This document shows, piece by piece, positions 7,053-17,079 of a DNA stretch of 64,000 bases. The DNA is from RI-153 sp963721725 (GTDB taxonomy: Bacteria > Chloroflexota > Anaerolineae > Caldilineales > Caldilineaceae), in contig CAVRLX010000016.1 in the NCBI GenBank assembly GCA_963721725.1, positions 620,001 through 684,000 on the forward strand, read 5' to 3'. Each line of letters begins with the position of its first letter. Position 1 is the first letter of the stretch. The position numbers and the translations under genes are program-made. The notes below the pieces were generated by a model. It was not told the origin of the DNA. It searched no databases and was given only the letters and a program-made list of their open reading frames with translations.

Positions 7053-9599
7053 GTGAATTTCCAGAATCGTTTTGCAGTCAGAGGTCTTTCTATTTTATCG
7101 CTTTTGCTGGCTGCTGTAGTTCTAACCATTGGGTTGACCTATGCGCTGGGCCATGCGTACGTTGTTCCTTCCACGGGGTTTTCGCTGGACAACCAATGGA
7201 AGATCATCGAATTTGACACGCTGTGTGCCAGCCAGGAACCCAGTGCGGAAATTGCCGATTGGTGTATGCGAACCACTGGATTATTAGAACTAGGCGATCA
7301 AATTGTCGCCCTGGCCTATCCAGAGCATCAGACACGCTATACCAGTCAGCAATACCGAGATGATCCCCTGCTCGTGCCTTTTTTCGGGCTGAGCCAGGGT
7401 GAAGAAGTGATCATCACTGTCGACCGCAACGGCCAAATTGTTGATATCCCGTGGCCCATCCGGGGCACAACGTTGCGCGCGCAGTTAACCCGGCTGGCTG
7501 TCTCGTTGCTCTTTATGCCCTTTTGGCTGGCGGGCACGGCGGTGTTGCTCTTTTTGCGCCCGCGCGATACGCGCTGGCGTCTCCTGATTGCCTTTAACTA
7601 CACCACAGGTCTGTGGCTAGCGATTGGCACGGTCTCCGTAACGCGCATTTTCGGCTCTCTCTTGTTGGTGGCGTTGCTTTCGTGGGTCTTGATGCCGGTC
7701 TATTTACATTTTCACCTGCTCTTGCCCTATCCATTGATTCCGCCCCGCTATCGGCATGGGTTCTATGGACTTTATGCCTTTGCGCTGATTATGGCGACGT
7801 TGTTGCTATTCAAAGTAGTTCCGCCGGTCACCTACTATTTCGCCATCTTGCTGGGCATGGGCGGTAGTCTTGGCATCTTGATTTTTCGGGCGTTGCGGCC
7901 ACTTTCGCCGCACCTACGCCCTGGCAGCCGTCTGATGTTAACAGGGTTGTCGGTGGCTGTATTGCCGGGAATTCTATGGATAGTGCCGGCGCTGCGCGTC
8001 GGCAGTGGACCCGCCACCGCCACGGTCACCCTCTTGGTGATTCTGGCGATGCCAGCGCTGCCTTTTTTCTATACCTATGTTCTCTACAAACACCGGCTGG
8101 GCGGCATTGAGATCCGCGCCAATCGCGCCCTCTCTCTCTATAGCTTTGCCGTTTTCTATGCCACATTCTTTGTCGTTCTCTTTGTGGCTTTCTATCAGCA
8201 GCCCGCCTTCAATGCCCCAGCCCTTTGGTCTGCCTTGGGCACGTCGGGGATCTGCCTGGCCCTGGCCTGGCTCACCTGGGATCCGCTTAAACGCACGCTT
8301 AACCGCATGGCCTATGGCACGATCTACGAACCCGAACAGTTGATCCGCCACTTTGCCAACGAAATTCCCCGCGCCCTCAACCGCCATCACCTGATGCGTT
8401 TGCTCAGCAACCAAGTCATGCCCACACTGCTGATCCGCCAATCGGCGCTCTTTTGGCTGGCCGACGCCGAGCACCCTTTAATTTATAGCGATACTGTTGA
8501 CGCCAGGACAATTGCCCATCCATCCCCGGAGCGTCTGGATCAACTGCGCACGCACATCGGCCATTTTTTGGACAAAGAAAATCTGCTAGAATCACCCTTT
8601 GGGTGGGTGCGTCTAATCGTGCCAGTCGAGGTTGATGCCCACTTAATCGGCCTTTGGCTGCTGGGGCGACGCGATCCCGACGATTTCTACCCCAACAGCG
8701 ACATTGAATTGCTCAACACACTGAGCAATCAGATCGCCGTCACGCTGGAAACCATCCGCCTCTTTGAGATGGCGCAGCAGCGCGCCAATCAGTTGGAACG
8801 CGCCAACTTTCAACTTCGGCGCACCAATCGCCTCAAAAGTGATCTGCTGCGCAACATTACCCACGAACTACGCACACCACTTTCCACGATTTATGGCTAT
8901 GCCGAACTACTGCTTATGGGCGAAGGCGGCGAACTTTCCCCGGAACAGCAAGAATTGGCCCAGATCATCGCCAGCAGTTCGCAGGATCTGGTCCATATGG
9001 TACGCGACATTTTGACGCTTCAGCAGAACCGCATCAATCAAGTCGAGGGGAAATTGGTCGATCTGCGCGATCTCGCCTATGCAAATATTCAACAATCCGA
9101 GGCCGTGCAGGAAGAAAAAAATGTCTGGCGGCGCGGCAATCACCAGATTTTACTTCAGCCCGGCGACACCAAGCTCTGTGTCTGGGCCGATCCGCTGCAA
9201 TTGGGACAGGTCTTTACCCATCTTCTCTCCAACGCGCTGAAGTTCAGCCCGCGCGGGGGCACCATCCAAGTCACACAATGGATGGGGGAATTTGCCTTTG
9301 AACAGGAGTTAGAAGAAGGGTTCACTGCTGTGAAACGCCCTGCCATTTATACCGCCGTACAAGATCACGGCATCGGCATCGCCCCGGAAGAGTTCGACAA
9401 CATCTGGATGGAGTTTTACCAGATCGACGCCAGCGCCACGCGTCATTTTGGGGGTACGGGGCTGGGGCTGGCGTTGGTCAAAGACATTGTCGAGATTCAC
9501 GGTGGCAAAATTTGGGTGGAGAGTACGCCCGGCAAAGGCTCTACGTTTACGTTCGCGCTGCCGCGGGTTGTGTCCGAGGATGAAGAAAGAGGCGCTTAG
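7053..9599 (+). CDS. Polytopic membrane sensor histidine kinase (ComP-like position)
   Basis: An 848-residue kinase. TM1 spans about residues 11-32, followed by an external region of about 110 residues with a degenerate PDZ-like stretch (TGFSLDNQWKIIEFD, GLLELGDQIVAL). Then about seven or eight membrane segments lie between residues 150 and 405. A GAF-like domain (about 430-570) precedes a HisKA domain with the phospho-accepting His604 in ITHELRTP. The HATPase has an N box HLLSNALKF, G1 DHGIGI and G2 GGTGLGLAL. Bacillus ComP also has an external PDZ-like region and many membrane spans, but its kinase core is of HisKA_3 type, so the output half here differs. No response regulator is encoded next to it. 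The start lies 39 bases after the prenyltransferase stop; its stop overlaps the comEC stop by 4 bases. Confidence 0.8.
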   Translation: MNFQNRFAVRGLSILSLLLAAVVLTIGLTYALGHAYVVPSTGFSLDNQWKIIEFDTLCASQEPSAEIADWCMRTTGLLELGDQIVALAYPEHQTRYTSQQYRDDPLLVPFFGLSQGEEVIITVDRNGQIVDIPWPIRGTTLRAQLTRLAVSLLFMPFWLAGTAVLLFLRPRDTRWRLLIAFNYTTGLWLAIGTVSVTRIFGSLLLVALLSWVLMPVYLHFHLLLPYPLIPPRYRHGFYGLYAFALIMATLLLFKVVPPVTYYFAILLGMGGSLGILIFRALRPLSPHLRPGSRLMLTGLSVAVLPGILWIVPALRVGSGPATATVTLLVILAMPALPFFYTYVLYKHRLGGIEIRANRALSLYSFAVFYATFFVVLFVAFYQQPAFNAPALWSALGTSGICLALAWLTWDPLKRTLNRMAYGTIYEPEQLIRHFANEIPRALNRHHLMRLLSNQVMPTLLIRQSALFWLADAEHPLIYSDTVDARTIAHPSPERLDQLRTHIGHFLDKENLLESPFGWVRLIVPVEVDAHLIGLWLLGRRDPDDFYPNSDIELLNTLSNQIAVTLETIRLFEMAQQRANQLERANFQLRRTNRLKSDLLRNITHELRTPLSTIYGYAELLLMGEGGELSPEQQELAQIIASSSQDLVHMVRDILTLQQNRINQVEGKLVDLRDLAYANIQQSEAVQEEKNVWRRGNHQILLQPGDTKLCVWADPLQLGQVFTHLLSNALKFSPRGGTIQVTQWMGEFAFEQELEEGFTAVKRPAIYTAVQDHGIGIAPEEFDNIWMEFYQIDASATRHFGGTGLGLALVKDIVEIHGGKIWVESTPGKGSTFTFALPRVVSEDEERGA

Positions 9600-12147
9600 G
9601 GCAACGCATCGCCCCGCTCGGCCTCGATCCACATCTGCGCGCCATCGCTCCACACATGGACCCGCCCGTGCAGATCGTTGCGCAGGATCAGCCGCCCCGC
9701 CAGCGTGGCAAGTACATCCTGCGTGGGATGCCCATAGCGGTTTTCGCCCACTTGAATCACCGCCAGCGCCGGATTGACCGCCCGCACAAACTCCGCCCCC
9801 GTGCTGGAATCGCTGCCGTGATGGCCGATTTTGAGGATGTCTGCGCGTCAGCGCCGCCCCGGAGCCGATCAGCGCCCGCTCCGCCGGCAGACCCGCGTCG
9901 CCTGTGAGCAGCAGATCAAACTCACCGTAGACCAGCTTCTGCACCAGCGAGCGCTCATTCTTATCGTCGCCCTCAATGCCCGCCCGCCGCACCCCGCTTT
10001 CGTCCGTCGGCCACAGCGACCACAACGCCACACCGTCGCCTAGATCGAGCCAGCCGCCCTGCGCCTGAATTGCCACCGGCACGCCCGCCATCGCTGCCTG
10101 CCAGGCCGCACCATCCTCATCGGCCAGCGTAACTTCGCTGATCACAGCCCCGTCCACCCGATAGCGTTCGCCCAGGCCAAGCTGCGCCCCCATGTGGTCC
10201 AGATCTGGATGAGTGAGCACAATCAGATCGAGACTGCGATCCCAAAAGGGCATGGCCTCGCCCAGTTCGGCAAAGAGCCGCGCCGGATCGCTGCCGCCGT
10301 CAATCAACACTTGCCGACCCGACGGCGTCTGAATCAAGCATGCCATCGCCCTGGCCGATGTCGAGAAAATAGACGTGCAGATAGCCATCCGGCCCGCTAA
10401 GCAGCGCCCGCCAGAGCAAAAAGGCCGCCACGGCCATGCCTGCCAGCGTGCCGCGCCCGGCCAGCCGTCCCCAGGCAAAGGCCGACCACTCCATGCCCCG
10501 CAACCTTTCGACACGCTGCCGCAGCCAGCCGCGCCAGCGCAGCCAGGCCAAGAGCAGATAGGTCAGCGCCAGCGCGCCACCGCCATAGCCCACGATTTCC
10601 ATACTCGCCCCCGGCAGCGCAGCCGTCCAGCGCACCAATGTCACCGTCCACAATAGGCTGAGATAGGCGATCCAGAGCAACGGCTGGGCGATGAAATCCA
10701 GCCCGCTCATGCCCACCAACAGTCCGGCCCCGCCCCACAGCATAATGAGCGGCTGCACCGGCGCGATGAGCAGATTGGTGAGCGGAGAAATCACCGAAAG
10801 GCGCTCGAAATAGTGGACCACCAGCGGCAGCGTGGTCAGATTAGCCGCCAGCGTCATCAACAGCCCATCTTGGATCAGCCCGCGCAATAAACTGCCGCCC
10901 GCCTCGCCCATGCCGCCCTGCCCAGTGAGATGTCCGCTCTGCCCAAAACCCGGCCACAGCCGATCCAGGGCGGCGCTCATGCCCGGCGAAAAGAGAATTA
11001 GACCGGCAGTGGCGGCGGCGCTAAGCTGAAAGCCCACATCCCACAGCGTCAGTGGGTTGAGCAGCGTCATCACCCAACAGGCAAAGGCCAGGCTGATCAA
11101 GGCTGTGCTGCGCCGGTTGAGGACGCTGGCGATGACCACGAGGCTGCCCATCAGCCCGGCGCGCATCACGGCGGCATCCCCGCCGACAAGGAGTACGTAG
11201 AGCGCAATGCCACACAGGGCGGGCCAGAGCGACCGCCGCCGCCCCAACAATCTTGCCGCCACCGCCACCAATACACCCGCCACAATCGCCACGTTGGAGC
11301 CGGAAATTACAATCACATGGCTTGTACCCGTGCCGTTGAATTGGTCGTACAGATCATCGGGGATGCCGGATTCAATGCCCAACAACATGCCGTTGGCAAG
11401 CGCGGCGTAGGGTTCGGGCAGCAGTCGGTTGATCAGCGCTTCGCCCCGGGCGCGCAGGGCATAGAGGGCGCGCATAAACGGGTTGCCGCCACTGCCGATC
11501 ATCTCCAGGCGCGGCGACTGCAACAGGCTATGCACACCTTTGCGCGCCAGATAGGCTCGATAGTCGAAGCCGTCGAGGATGGGCGGTTCTTCCAAAAGCC
11601 CATTGGCCGAAATCGTATCGCCATAATGATAGCGCGGGCGGCTGCCTGTGCTAATGCGTACTTCGCCGACGACGGCGCGACTTTCGCCGTTGGACAGGCG
11701 CAGCGATTCTACACGCAGATGCAGGGCTTGCCGCCCATCTTTGACGGTGGGGTAGTTGACCACGCTGCCCAGCAGGGTGACGCGCTCACCGCCGTCGGCG
11801 TTGGCGGGCAGGTTGTAATAGGCTAGATCGTGGGCAGTGAGGCAAGGGGTCACCGGGTGGCTGGCATAGCGGAGCAGCCCGACGGCGAAAGTTAGCCCCA
11901 ACCCTACAAGCAGCGCTGTCGAAACGACGGGGCGGGGCGGCACAAAGCCCGCCGAAATCGGCCAGCGCAGGGGAGATGCGGTTGTCGCGGTTGCTTGGTG
12001 CTGCCACCAAAACGTAAATGGTAAGGTCGCCAGGGGCAGCGTCCACAGCCAGCGCGGCAGATCGCAGCCCAGCGCGCCGTTTTGCCAGAGCAGATGCCCG
12101 GCGACAATGCCAACCAGATAGCAAAGGGCAAGATAAAGAAGTGTCAT
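9596..12147 (-). CDS. comEC: ComEC/Rec2 family DNA uptake channel (two frameshifts)
   Basis: Reads from ATG 12147 to TAA 9596 if two single-base insertions are removed, one near 10336 (after DIGQGDGML) and one near 9845 (restoring ALTADILKIGHHGSDS). The N-terminal third is a DUF4131-like region with membrane spans. The competence domain follows with its motif HVIVISGSN (about residue 285). The C-terminal metallo-beta-lactamase-like domain has THPDLDHMG and KIGHHGS. ComEC carries single-stranded DNA across the inner membrane in natural transformation. The start overlaps the upstream gene's stop by ATGA. Because many other genes here have similar +1 errors, the gene is probably intact in the organism. 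Confidence 0.85.
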
Positions 12148-12938
12148 GGCAAAGGATGATTTTCAAGGGGCGTAGACACAAACGGTTTGGATGTATCCGC
12201 CGCGGCCAGCGTGCCCAGGCGATGGGCGATTGCCGAGGCCAGAGGAGCTTGCGCGTCGTTATTCTGCCACAGGTGGGGGGGTGGGCTTGGCGCTGGGAGA
12301 CGCTGGATGAGAATAGCACTCAGACGTTGATAGGCGCGGATAAAATCGGCGGGCTTGCGGAAGCCGTGGCGGGCGTAGAGATCGCCATCGCGTTGTTCGG
12401 CCCTGCGTTTGAGATCCAGCATAATTTCGCCCACGTCCAGATCGAGCAGCACCCGGCTTTCGCCCCACACCCACAGGAGGTTGGGCATCACCGGCGAGAA
12501 TTGCCCTAATTTATCGCAGACCACGTCAGCCAGCCGTCGCCCTTCGTAGTGCCGCAGCGCATCTGGGGTCTTGCTCGTATGAAGGGGAGCGGATCCCTGT
12601 TGCACTTCGTGTTGAGATAAGCGCAGTCGGGTAACTTCCACCTGAAACTGGGTATGGGTGCGAAAGGTCACCGAAAAATCGGCGCTGCGCCCCGCTTCTT
12701 TGCCCAAAAGCTCATAGGCAACGCTAAATTTCGGCTCTTGGAGCAGGCCATAGGCGCTGCGCAGTTCGCAATACAGATCGTGCGTCTCTGCAAGATCTTG
12801 GCACGTTCGCACTTTTTTGCGGATTTTGCGCTCGTAGCTTTGTACAAAAGTGACAAAAGCTTTGGAGGTCGCCATCCACTGCGCAAAAGGCGCGACCAGC
12901 GGGTTGGAGAGATCGTCAAAAATAGTTGACAGTATCAT
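12144..12938 (-). CDS. Hypothetical protein, possible PD-(D/E)xK-like fold, coupled to comEC
   Basis: 264 residues, not recognised as a named family. A helical N-terminus is followed by a strand-rich section SADFSVTFRTHTQFQVEVTRLR: an Asp, then about 12 residues on, a Q-V-E-V strand, which resembles the D...ExK spacing of PD-(D/E)xK nucleases, although the Lys is replaced by Thr. A second part has LWVWGESRVLLDLDVGEIMLDLK. It overlaps comEC by 4 bases, so the two are translated together. A role in processing incoming DNA is a guess from context only. Confidence 0.6.
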   Translation of the reverse strand: MILSTIFDDLSNPLVAPFAQWMATSKAFVTFVQSYERKIRKKVRTCQDLAETHDLYCELRSAYGLLQEPKFSVAYELLGKEAGRSADFSVTFRTHTQFQVEVTRLRLSQHEVQQGSAPLHTSKTPDALRHYEGRRLADVVCDKLGQFSPVMPNLLWVWGESRVLLDLDVGEIMLDLKRRAEQRDGDLYARHGFRKPADFIRAYQRLSAILIQRLPAPSPPPHLWQNNDAQAPLASAIAHRLGTLAAADTSKPFVSTPLENHPLP

Positions 12939-13311
12939 AAGCGCAGCCCTCGGCTAGGAAAAGAGAGATCGCCAGAGAGGTTTATCCTAGCATACGCGTG
13001 TTCCATCTTTCAAGCGCAAATCAGGCATCGAGTGTAATTCAGAATGGCCCGCCCCTACTTTTGTTTCCTTCCTGTCTGTGGTATAAAATATGTAGTGAAA
13101 TTTGCCAACCAAACTTCGGGTATCCAAACGGGTGTGGTAAATTTCCCCAATCTGGACCTCTACTCCCCGGCCCGTCAAAAGAATTTGGTTTGCGCTCCCA
13201 GACGATATTGGGTCCATTCAACTGGTTATCACCCAATTCCGGGGCATTTTTGCCCTGTAAACCGATTTACTACCATGCATTTTTATCCGGTACGATTCAA
13301 AGGAGGCACCC
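12939..13311. other. Divergent intergenic region between the comEC operon and the molybdenum hydroxylase operon
   Basis: Composition is more AT-rich and less codon-like than the flanks. A possible promoter on the + strand is TTTGTT, 16 bp, TATAAA (about 13062-13089). ATTGGGT (13207-13213) is inverted as ACCCAAT (13231-13237), a possible operator. No gene is evident. Confidence 0.35.
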
Positions 13312-14223
13312 TTGCAGGCGTTTGATTACGTAGCTGCATTGACAGTGGAGGAAGCGGTCAAGGCCCTGAGCAATGGCAAACGGGCACGACCGATGAGCGG
13401 TGGCACAGATCTGCTGGCCCAGCTCAAAGAAGGACGACGTCAGCTTGATCTCGTCGTCGATCTCAAGCGTATTCCTGAATTGATGGAGTTTCATGCCGAC
13501 GCCGATGGGTTGACCATCGGGGCCTCGGTTCCCTGCCATCGGCTCAACGCTTCGCAAGAAGTGAAGGATGGCTACCCAGCCCTGATCGATTCCACGCACC
13601 TTATTGGTGGCGTGCAGATCCAGGGGCGCGCCAGCCTGGGCGGCAACCTGTGCAACGCTTCGCCCGCGGCTGATTCCATCCCCAACCTGATCGTCCACAA
13701 CGCCGTCGCCCACATTGCCGGCCCCAACGGACGGCGCACGGTGGCCGTGGAAGAGTTCTGCCTGGCCCCCGGTCGCTCGGTGTTGGAAGAGGGCGAATTC
13801 TTGGTGGCGATTCATCTGCCCAAGCCGCCCAAGGGTTTCGGCGCGGCCTATCTGCGCTTCATTCCCCGCAACGAGATGGACATCGCTGTGGTGGGCGTGG
13901 GTGCATCTGTGGTGCTGAGCGAGGATGGCAAGACCATCCGATCGGCGCGGATTTCGCTGGGCGCAGTCGCCCCCATTCCGCTTTTCGTGACAGAAGCGGG
14001 CGACGCCCTGGCCGGGCAGCCTGTTTCGGAAGAGACATTCGCCAAAGCTGCTGAGATCGCCCGCAACGCTGCCCGCCCGATTAGCGACATGCGCGGCACT
14101 GTGGAGCAGCGCAAGCATTTGGCTGGCGTGTTGACCGTGCGCACGCTGCGCATTGCCGTAGACCGCGCACGCGGAACCAAAACAGTTGATTCATTGGGGA
14201 GAACAAACGGATATCATGGCTAA
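13312..14223 (+). CDS. Molybdenum hydroxylase FAD-binding (medium) subunit, CoxM/XdhB type
   Basis: 303 residues starting at TTG 13312, chosen because AGGAGG (13301-13306) lies 5 bases upstream and the protein begins with the family pattern FDYVAALTVEEAV. The FAD-binding PCMH fold shows PMSGGTDLLAQLK (about residue 27) and GGVQIQGRASLGGNLCNASPAAD (about 100), followed by the CO_deh_flav C-terminal domain. It passes electrons from the iron-sulphur subunit to FAD. Its last 8 bases overlap the start of the next gene, so the subunits are translationally coupled. Confidence 0.93.
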   Translation: MQAFDYVAALTVEEAVKALSNGKRARPMSGGTDLLAQLKEGRRQLDLVVDLKRIPELMEFHADADGLTIGASVPCHRLNASQEVKDGYPALIDSTHLIGGVQIQGRASLGGNLCNASPAADSIPNLIVHNAVAHIAGPNGRRTVAVEEFCLAPGRSVLEEGEFLVAIHLPKPPKGFGAAYLRFIPRNEMDIAVVGVGASVVLSEDGKTIRSARISLGAVAPIPLFVTEAGDALAGQPVSEETFAKAAEIARNAARPISDMRGTVEQRKHLAGVLTVRTLRIAVDRARGTKTVDSLGRTNGYHG

Positions 14224-14692
14224 GAAAACACAGGTTGAAACAACCCTGAACGGTGAAGAAATCTCCTTCTTGTGCGAACCGCGCCAGACCTTGCTCGAGG
14301 TGCTGCGCGATGAGCTGAGCCTGACCGGCACCAAAGAAGGCTGTGGCAATGGCAACTGTGGCGCATGTAACGTGATGCTCGACGGCGTGCTGGTTAACTC
14401 CTGCCTCGTTTTGGCCGTGGAGACCGAAGGGCGCACGGTGGGCACGATTGAAGGCGTTGCCAGTGCAGACAGCCTGCACCCGCTGCAACAGAAATTCCTC
14501 GAACATGCCGCGCTGCAATGTGGCATCTGCACCCCCGGCTTTATCATTTCGGCCAAAGCACTGTTGGAGAAGAACCCCAACCCCAGTGAGAAAGATGTTC
14601 GCTTCTGGCTGGCCGGGAATCTTTGCCGCTGCACTGGCTATGACAAGATTGTGCGTGCCGTGCTCGACGTTGCAGGAAAGCAACGCGGGTGA
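14216..14692 (+). CDS. Molybdenum hydroxylase [2Fe-2S] (small) subunit
   Basis: 158 residues from ATG 14216, inside the preceding gene's stop region. The N-terminal plant-type ferredoxin has the Cys pattern CGNGNCGAC (about residues 43-51) with a fourth Cys at NSCLVLA. The C-terminal helical domain has CGICTPGF (about 102) and CRCTGY (about 138) for the second cluster. It links the molybdenum site to the FAD subunit. Order medium-small-large is as in coxMSL operons. Confidence 0.95.
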   Translation: MAKKTQVETTLNGEEISFLCEPRQTLLEVLRDELSLTGTKEGCGNGNCGACNVMLDGVLVNSCLVLAVETEGRTVGTIEGVASADSLHPLQQKFLEHAALQCGICTPGFIISAKALLEKNPNPSEKDVRFWLAGNLCRCTGYDKIVRAVLDVAGKQRG

Positions 14693-14713
14693 AAAAGTGG
14701 AGGCGTAAGTATC

Positions 14714-17077
14714 ATGAGTGACAAAAGCGAACAAAACGGTGCCATGAAGAATGGGCATCATAACGGCAACGGAGCTAACGGCAACGGAACGGAAAATGGT
14801 AACGGCTACAAGATCATCGGCAGCCGCCCCATCCGCCCCGACGGCATTGATAAGGTTGTCGGTCGGGCTGTCTATGCCGCCGACGTACAAATGGCCGGAC
14901 TGCTGGCAGGCAAGGTGCTCCGTAGTCCTCATGCCCACGCCCGCATCAAGTCCATTGACACCAGCAAGGCCGAAGCCCTGCCCGGCGTGAAAGCCGTGGT
15001 CACGGCCAAAGATCTGCCCGCCGCCGAGGACAAGATCGAAGATCTGGGCGAAGGCGCGATTAACCTCAAGTATCTCAGCGACAACATCCTCGCCAGCGAC
15101 AAAGCCCTCTACTATGGGCACGCCATCGCTGCCGTGGCTGCCACCAACATCCACATTGCCGAACAGGCCATCGCCCTGATCGAAGTGGATTACGAAGTGC
15201 TCGACCCGGTGATGACGGTGAAAGATGCCCTGGCCGAGAATGCGCCAATCCTGTTGGAGGGACTGCGCACCGACGAAATGGGCGAGATGGGCAATGCCCC
15301 CACCAACGTCGCCAAACATTTCCGCCATCAACGCGGCAATTTGGACGACGGCTTCAAGGCCGCTTCGGTGATTGTGGAGCGGGAGTTCCTCACCGCCACC
15401 GTACACCAGGGCTACATCGAGCCGCAAGCCTCCACGGCGCTTTATAACCGCGACGGCAATATCACGATCTGGACCAGCACGCAGGGTTCCTTTGCCGTGC
15501 GCAACCAGACCGCCGAGATTCTGCGCACGCCCGTTGCCCACATCAACGTCATCCCCACCGAGATTGGTGGCGGCTTTGGCGGCAAGATCAACGTCTATCT
15601 TGATCCCGTGGCTGTGGTGCTTTCGAAAAAAGCGGGCAGCTTGCCCGTGAAACTGGTCATGAGCCGCACCGAAGTGCTGACCTCCACCGGCCCCACCTCT
15701 GGCTCGACTATTAAGATCAAAGCGGGCGCAGACGAAAGCGGCCAGATCACGGCCATGCACGCCGAACTCTATTACGAGGCCGGCGCGTATCCGGGTTCAC
15801 CCGTGGGCGCGGCCTCTAATGTGGTCTTTGCGCCGTACAACTGTGAAAACATGCAAGTGGATGGCTACGACATCATCGTCAACCGCCCGCGTTCAGCCGC
15901 CTATCGCGCGCCGGGTGGCACCAACGCCGCTTATGCTTCGGAAAGCGTGGTCGATGAACTGGCCGAAAAACTGGGCATGGATCCGGTTGAGTTCCGCCTG
16001 AAAAATGCCGTGCTCCAAGGGGATCGCCGTCCCGATGGCGTGGCCTATCCCAGCATTGGTTTGGTGGAGTGCCTGGAAGCCATCAAGAATTCCGAGCATT
16101 ACAACAGCCCGCTGGGTGGCAAAAATCGTGGGCGTGGTGTGGCCTCTGGCTATTGGAACAACTGGGGCGGCAAGTCTAGCGCCACGGCGGTGCTCAATGC
16201 CGACGGCTCGGTGACGATCAACGAAGCCAGCACCGACATTGGTGGTTCGCGGGCCTCGATTGCCATGCAGTTTGCCGAATCCATCGGCATTGGCTATGAC
16301 CGTGTGAAGCCCCGCATTGTGGACACCGACAGCGTCTCGTATAACGACGTCACTGGCGGCAGCCGCACCACTTTTGGTACGGGCATGGCTGTGTATGAAC
16401 TGGGCCAGATGATGAAGGCCGAGATGGTCAAACGGTTGGCCGAAACCTGGGGCGTCGAGGCCAGTGCTGTGAGCTATGCGGATAACACCTTCAGCGCCGG
16501 CGGCAATACCCTCAGCTTTGAAGACGCCGCCAAAGAGATCTACAAAAGCGGCGAGCCGCTCATGGTCAGCACCACCGTCTATGCCCGTGATTTCGGCCCC
16601 GGCTTCTCCACGCAGTTGGTGGACGTTGAGGTTGATCCCGAAACGGGCAAGGTGCAAGTGTTGCGCTACACCGTGGCCCAAGATGTGGGCAAGGCCATTC
16701 ACCCCTCCTATGTGGAAGGGCAGATGCAGGGCGGCGCGGTGCAGGGTATCGGCTGGGCGCTCAACGAGGAATACGTCTATAACAAGGCCGGACACTTGGT
16801 CAATGGCAGCCTGTTGGATTACCGGATGCCCACAGCCTATGACCTGCCCATGATCGAGACGATTCTGGTGGAAGTACCTTATCCGGCTCACCCCTATGGT
16901 GTGCGCGGTGTGGGCGAGGTGAACATTGTGCCGCCCGCTGGGGCGATTGCCAATGCCATTTACGACGCCATCGGTATGCGCATGGAAGAACTGCCCATGT
17001 CGCCGGGCCGGGTGTTGAATGCGCTGTGGGCCAAAGCAGAGCAGCCTCAGGCCGAGCTTGTGCCAGGGGACGACTAA
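14714..17077 (+). CDS. Molybdenum hydroxylase molybdopterin-binding (large) subunit
   Basis: 787 residues with a GGAGG box upstream. An Asn/Gly-rich, low-complexity N-terminus (residues 8-32) precedes the aldehyde oxidase/xanthine dehydrogenase a/b hammerhead and the Mo-binding domains. The motif EIGGGFGGK is at about 282, AYRAPGG at about 396, and the conserved catalytic Glu lies in RGVGEVN near 733. The AYxCSFR loop of form I CO dehydrogenase is absent, so aerobic CO oxidation is not supported. Substrate could be a purine, an aldehyde or an aromatic; the sequence does not decide. No maturation genes follow except the MoaD-like gene. Confidence 0.93.
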   Translation: MSDKSEQNGAMKNGHHNGNGANGNGTENGNGYKIIGSRPIRPDGIDKVVGRAVYAADVQMAGLLAGKVLRSPHAHARIKSIDTSKAEALPGVKAVVTAKDLPAAEDKIEDLGEGAINLKYLSDNILASDKALYYGHAIAAVAATNIHIAEQAIALIEVDYEVLDPVMTVKDALAENAPILLEGLRTDEMGEMGNAPTNVAKHFRHQRGNLDDGFKAASVIVEREFLTATVHQGYIEPQASTALYNRDGNITIWTSTQGSFAVRNQTAEILRTPVAHINVIPTEIGGGFGGKINVYLDPVAVVLSKKAGSLPVKLVMSRTEVLTSTGPTSGSTIKIKAGADESGQITAMHAELYYEAGAYPGSPVGAASNVVFAPYNCENMQVDGYDIIVNRPRSAAYRAPGGTNAAYASESVVDELAEKLGMDPVEFRLKNAVLQGDRRPDGVAYPSIGLVECLEAIKNSEHYNSPLGGKNRGRGVASGYWNNWGGKSSATAVLNADGSVTINEASTDIGGSRASIAMQFAESIGIGYDRVKPRIVDTDSVSYNDVTGGSRTTFGTGMAVYELGQMMKAEMVKRLAETWGVEASAVSYADNTFSAGGNTLSFEDAAKEIYKSGEPLMVSTTVYARDFGPGFSTQLVDVEVDPETGKVQVLRYTVAQDVGKAIHPSYVEGQMQGGAVQGIGWALNEEYVYNKAGHLVNGSLLDYRMPTAYDLPMIETILVEVPYPAHPYGVRGVGEVNIVPPAGAIANAIYDAIGMRMEELPMSPGRVLNALWAKAEQPQAELVPGDD

Positions 17078-17079
17078 TC

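Noticed and set aside
13044..13325. Coding frame in the gap before the molybdenum hydroxylase operon
   Set aside because: It has no ribosome site, runs into the CoxM-type start in another frame and has no recognisable protein features.
14714..17077. Aerobic CO dehydrogenase (CoxL)
   Set aside because: The diagnostic AYxCSFR loop is missing; AYRAPGG is present instead.
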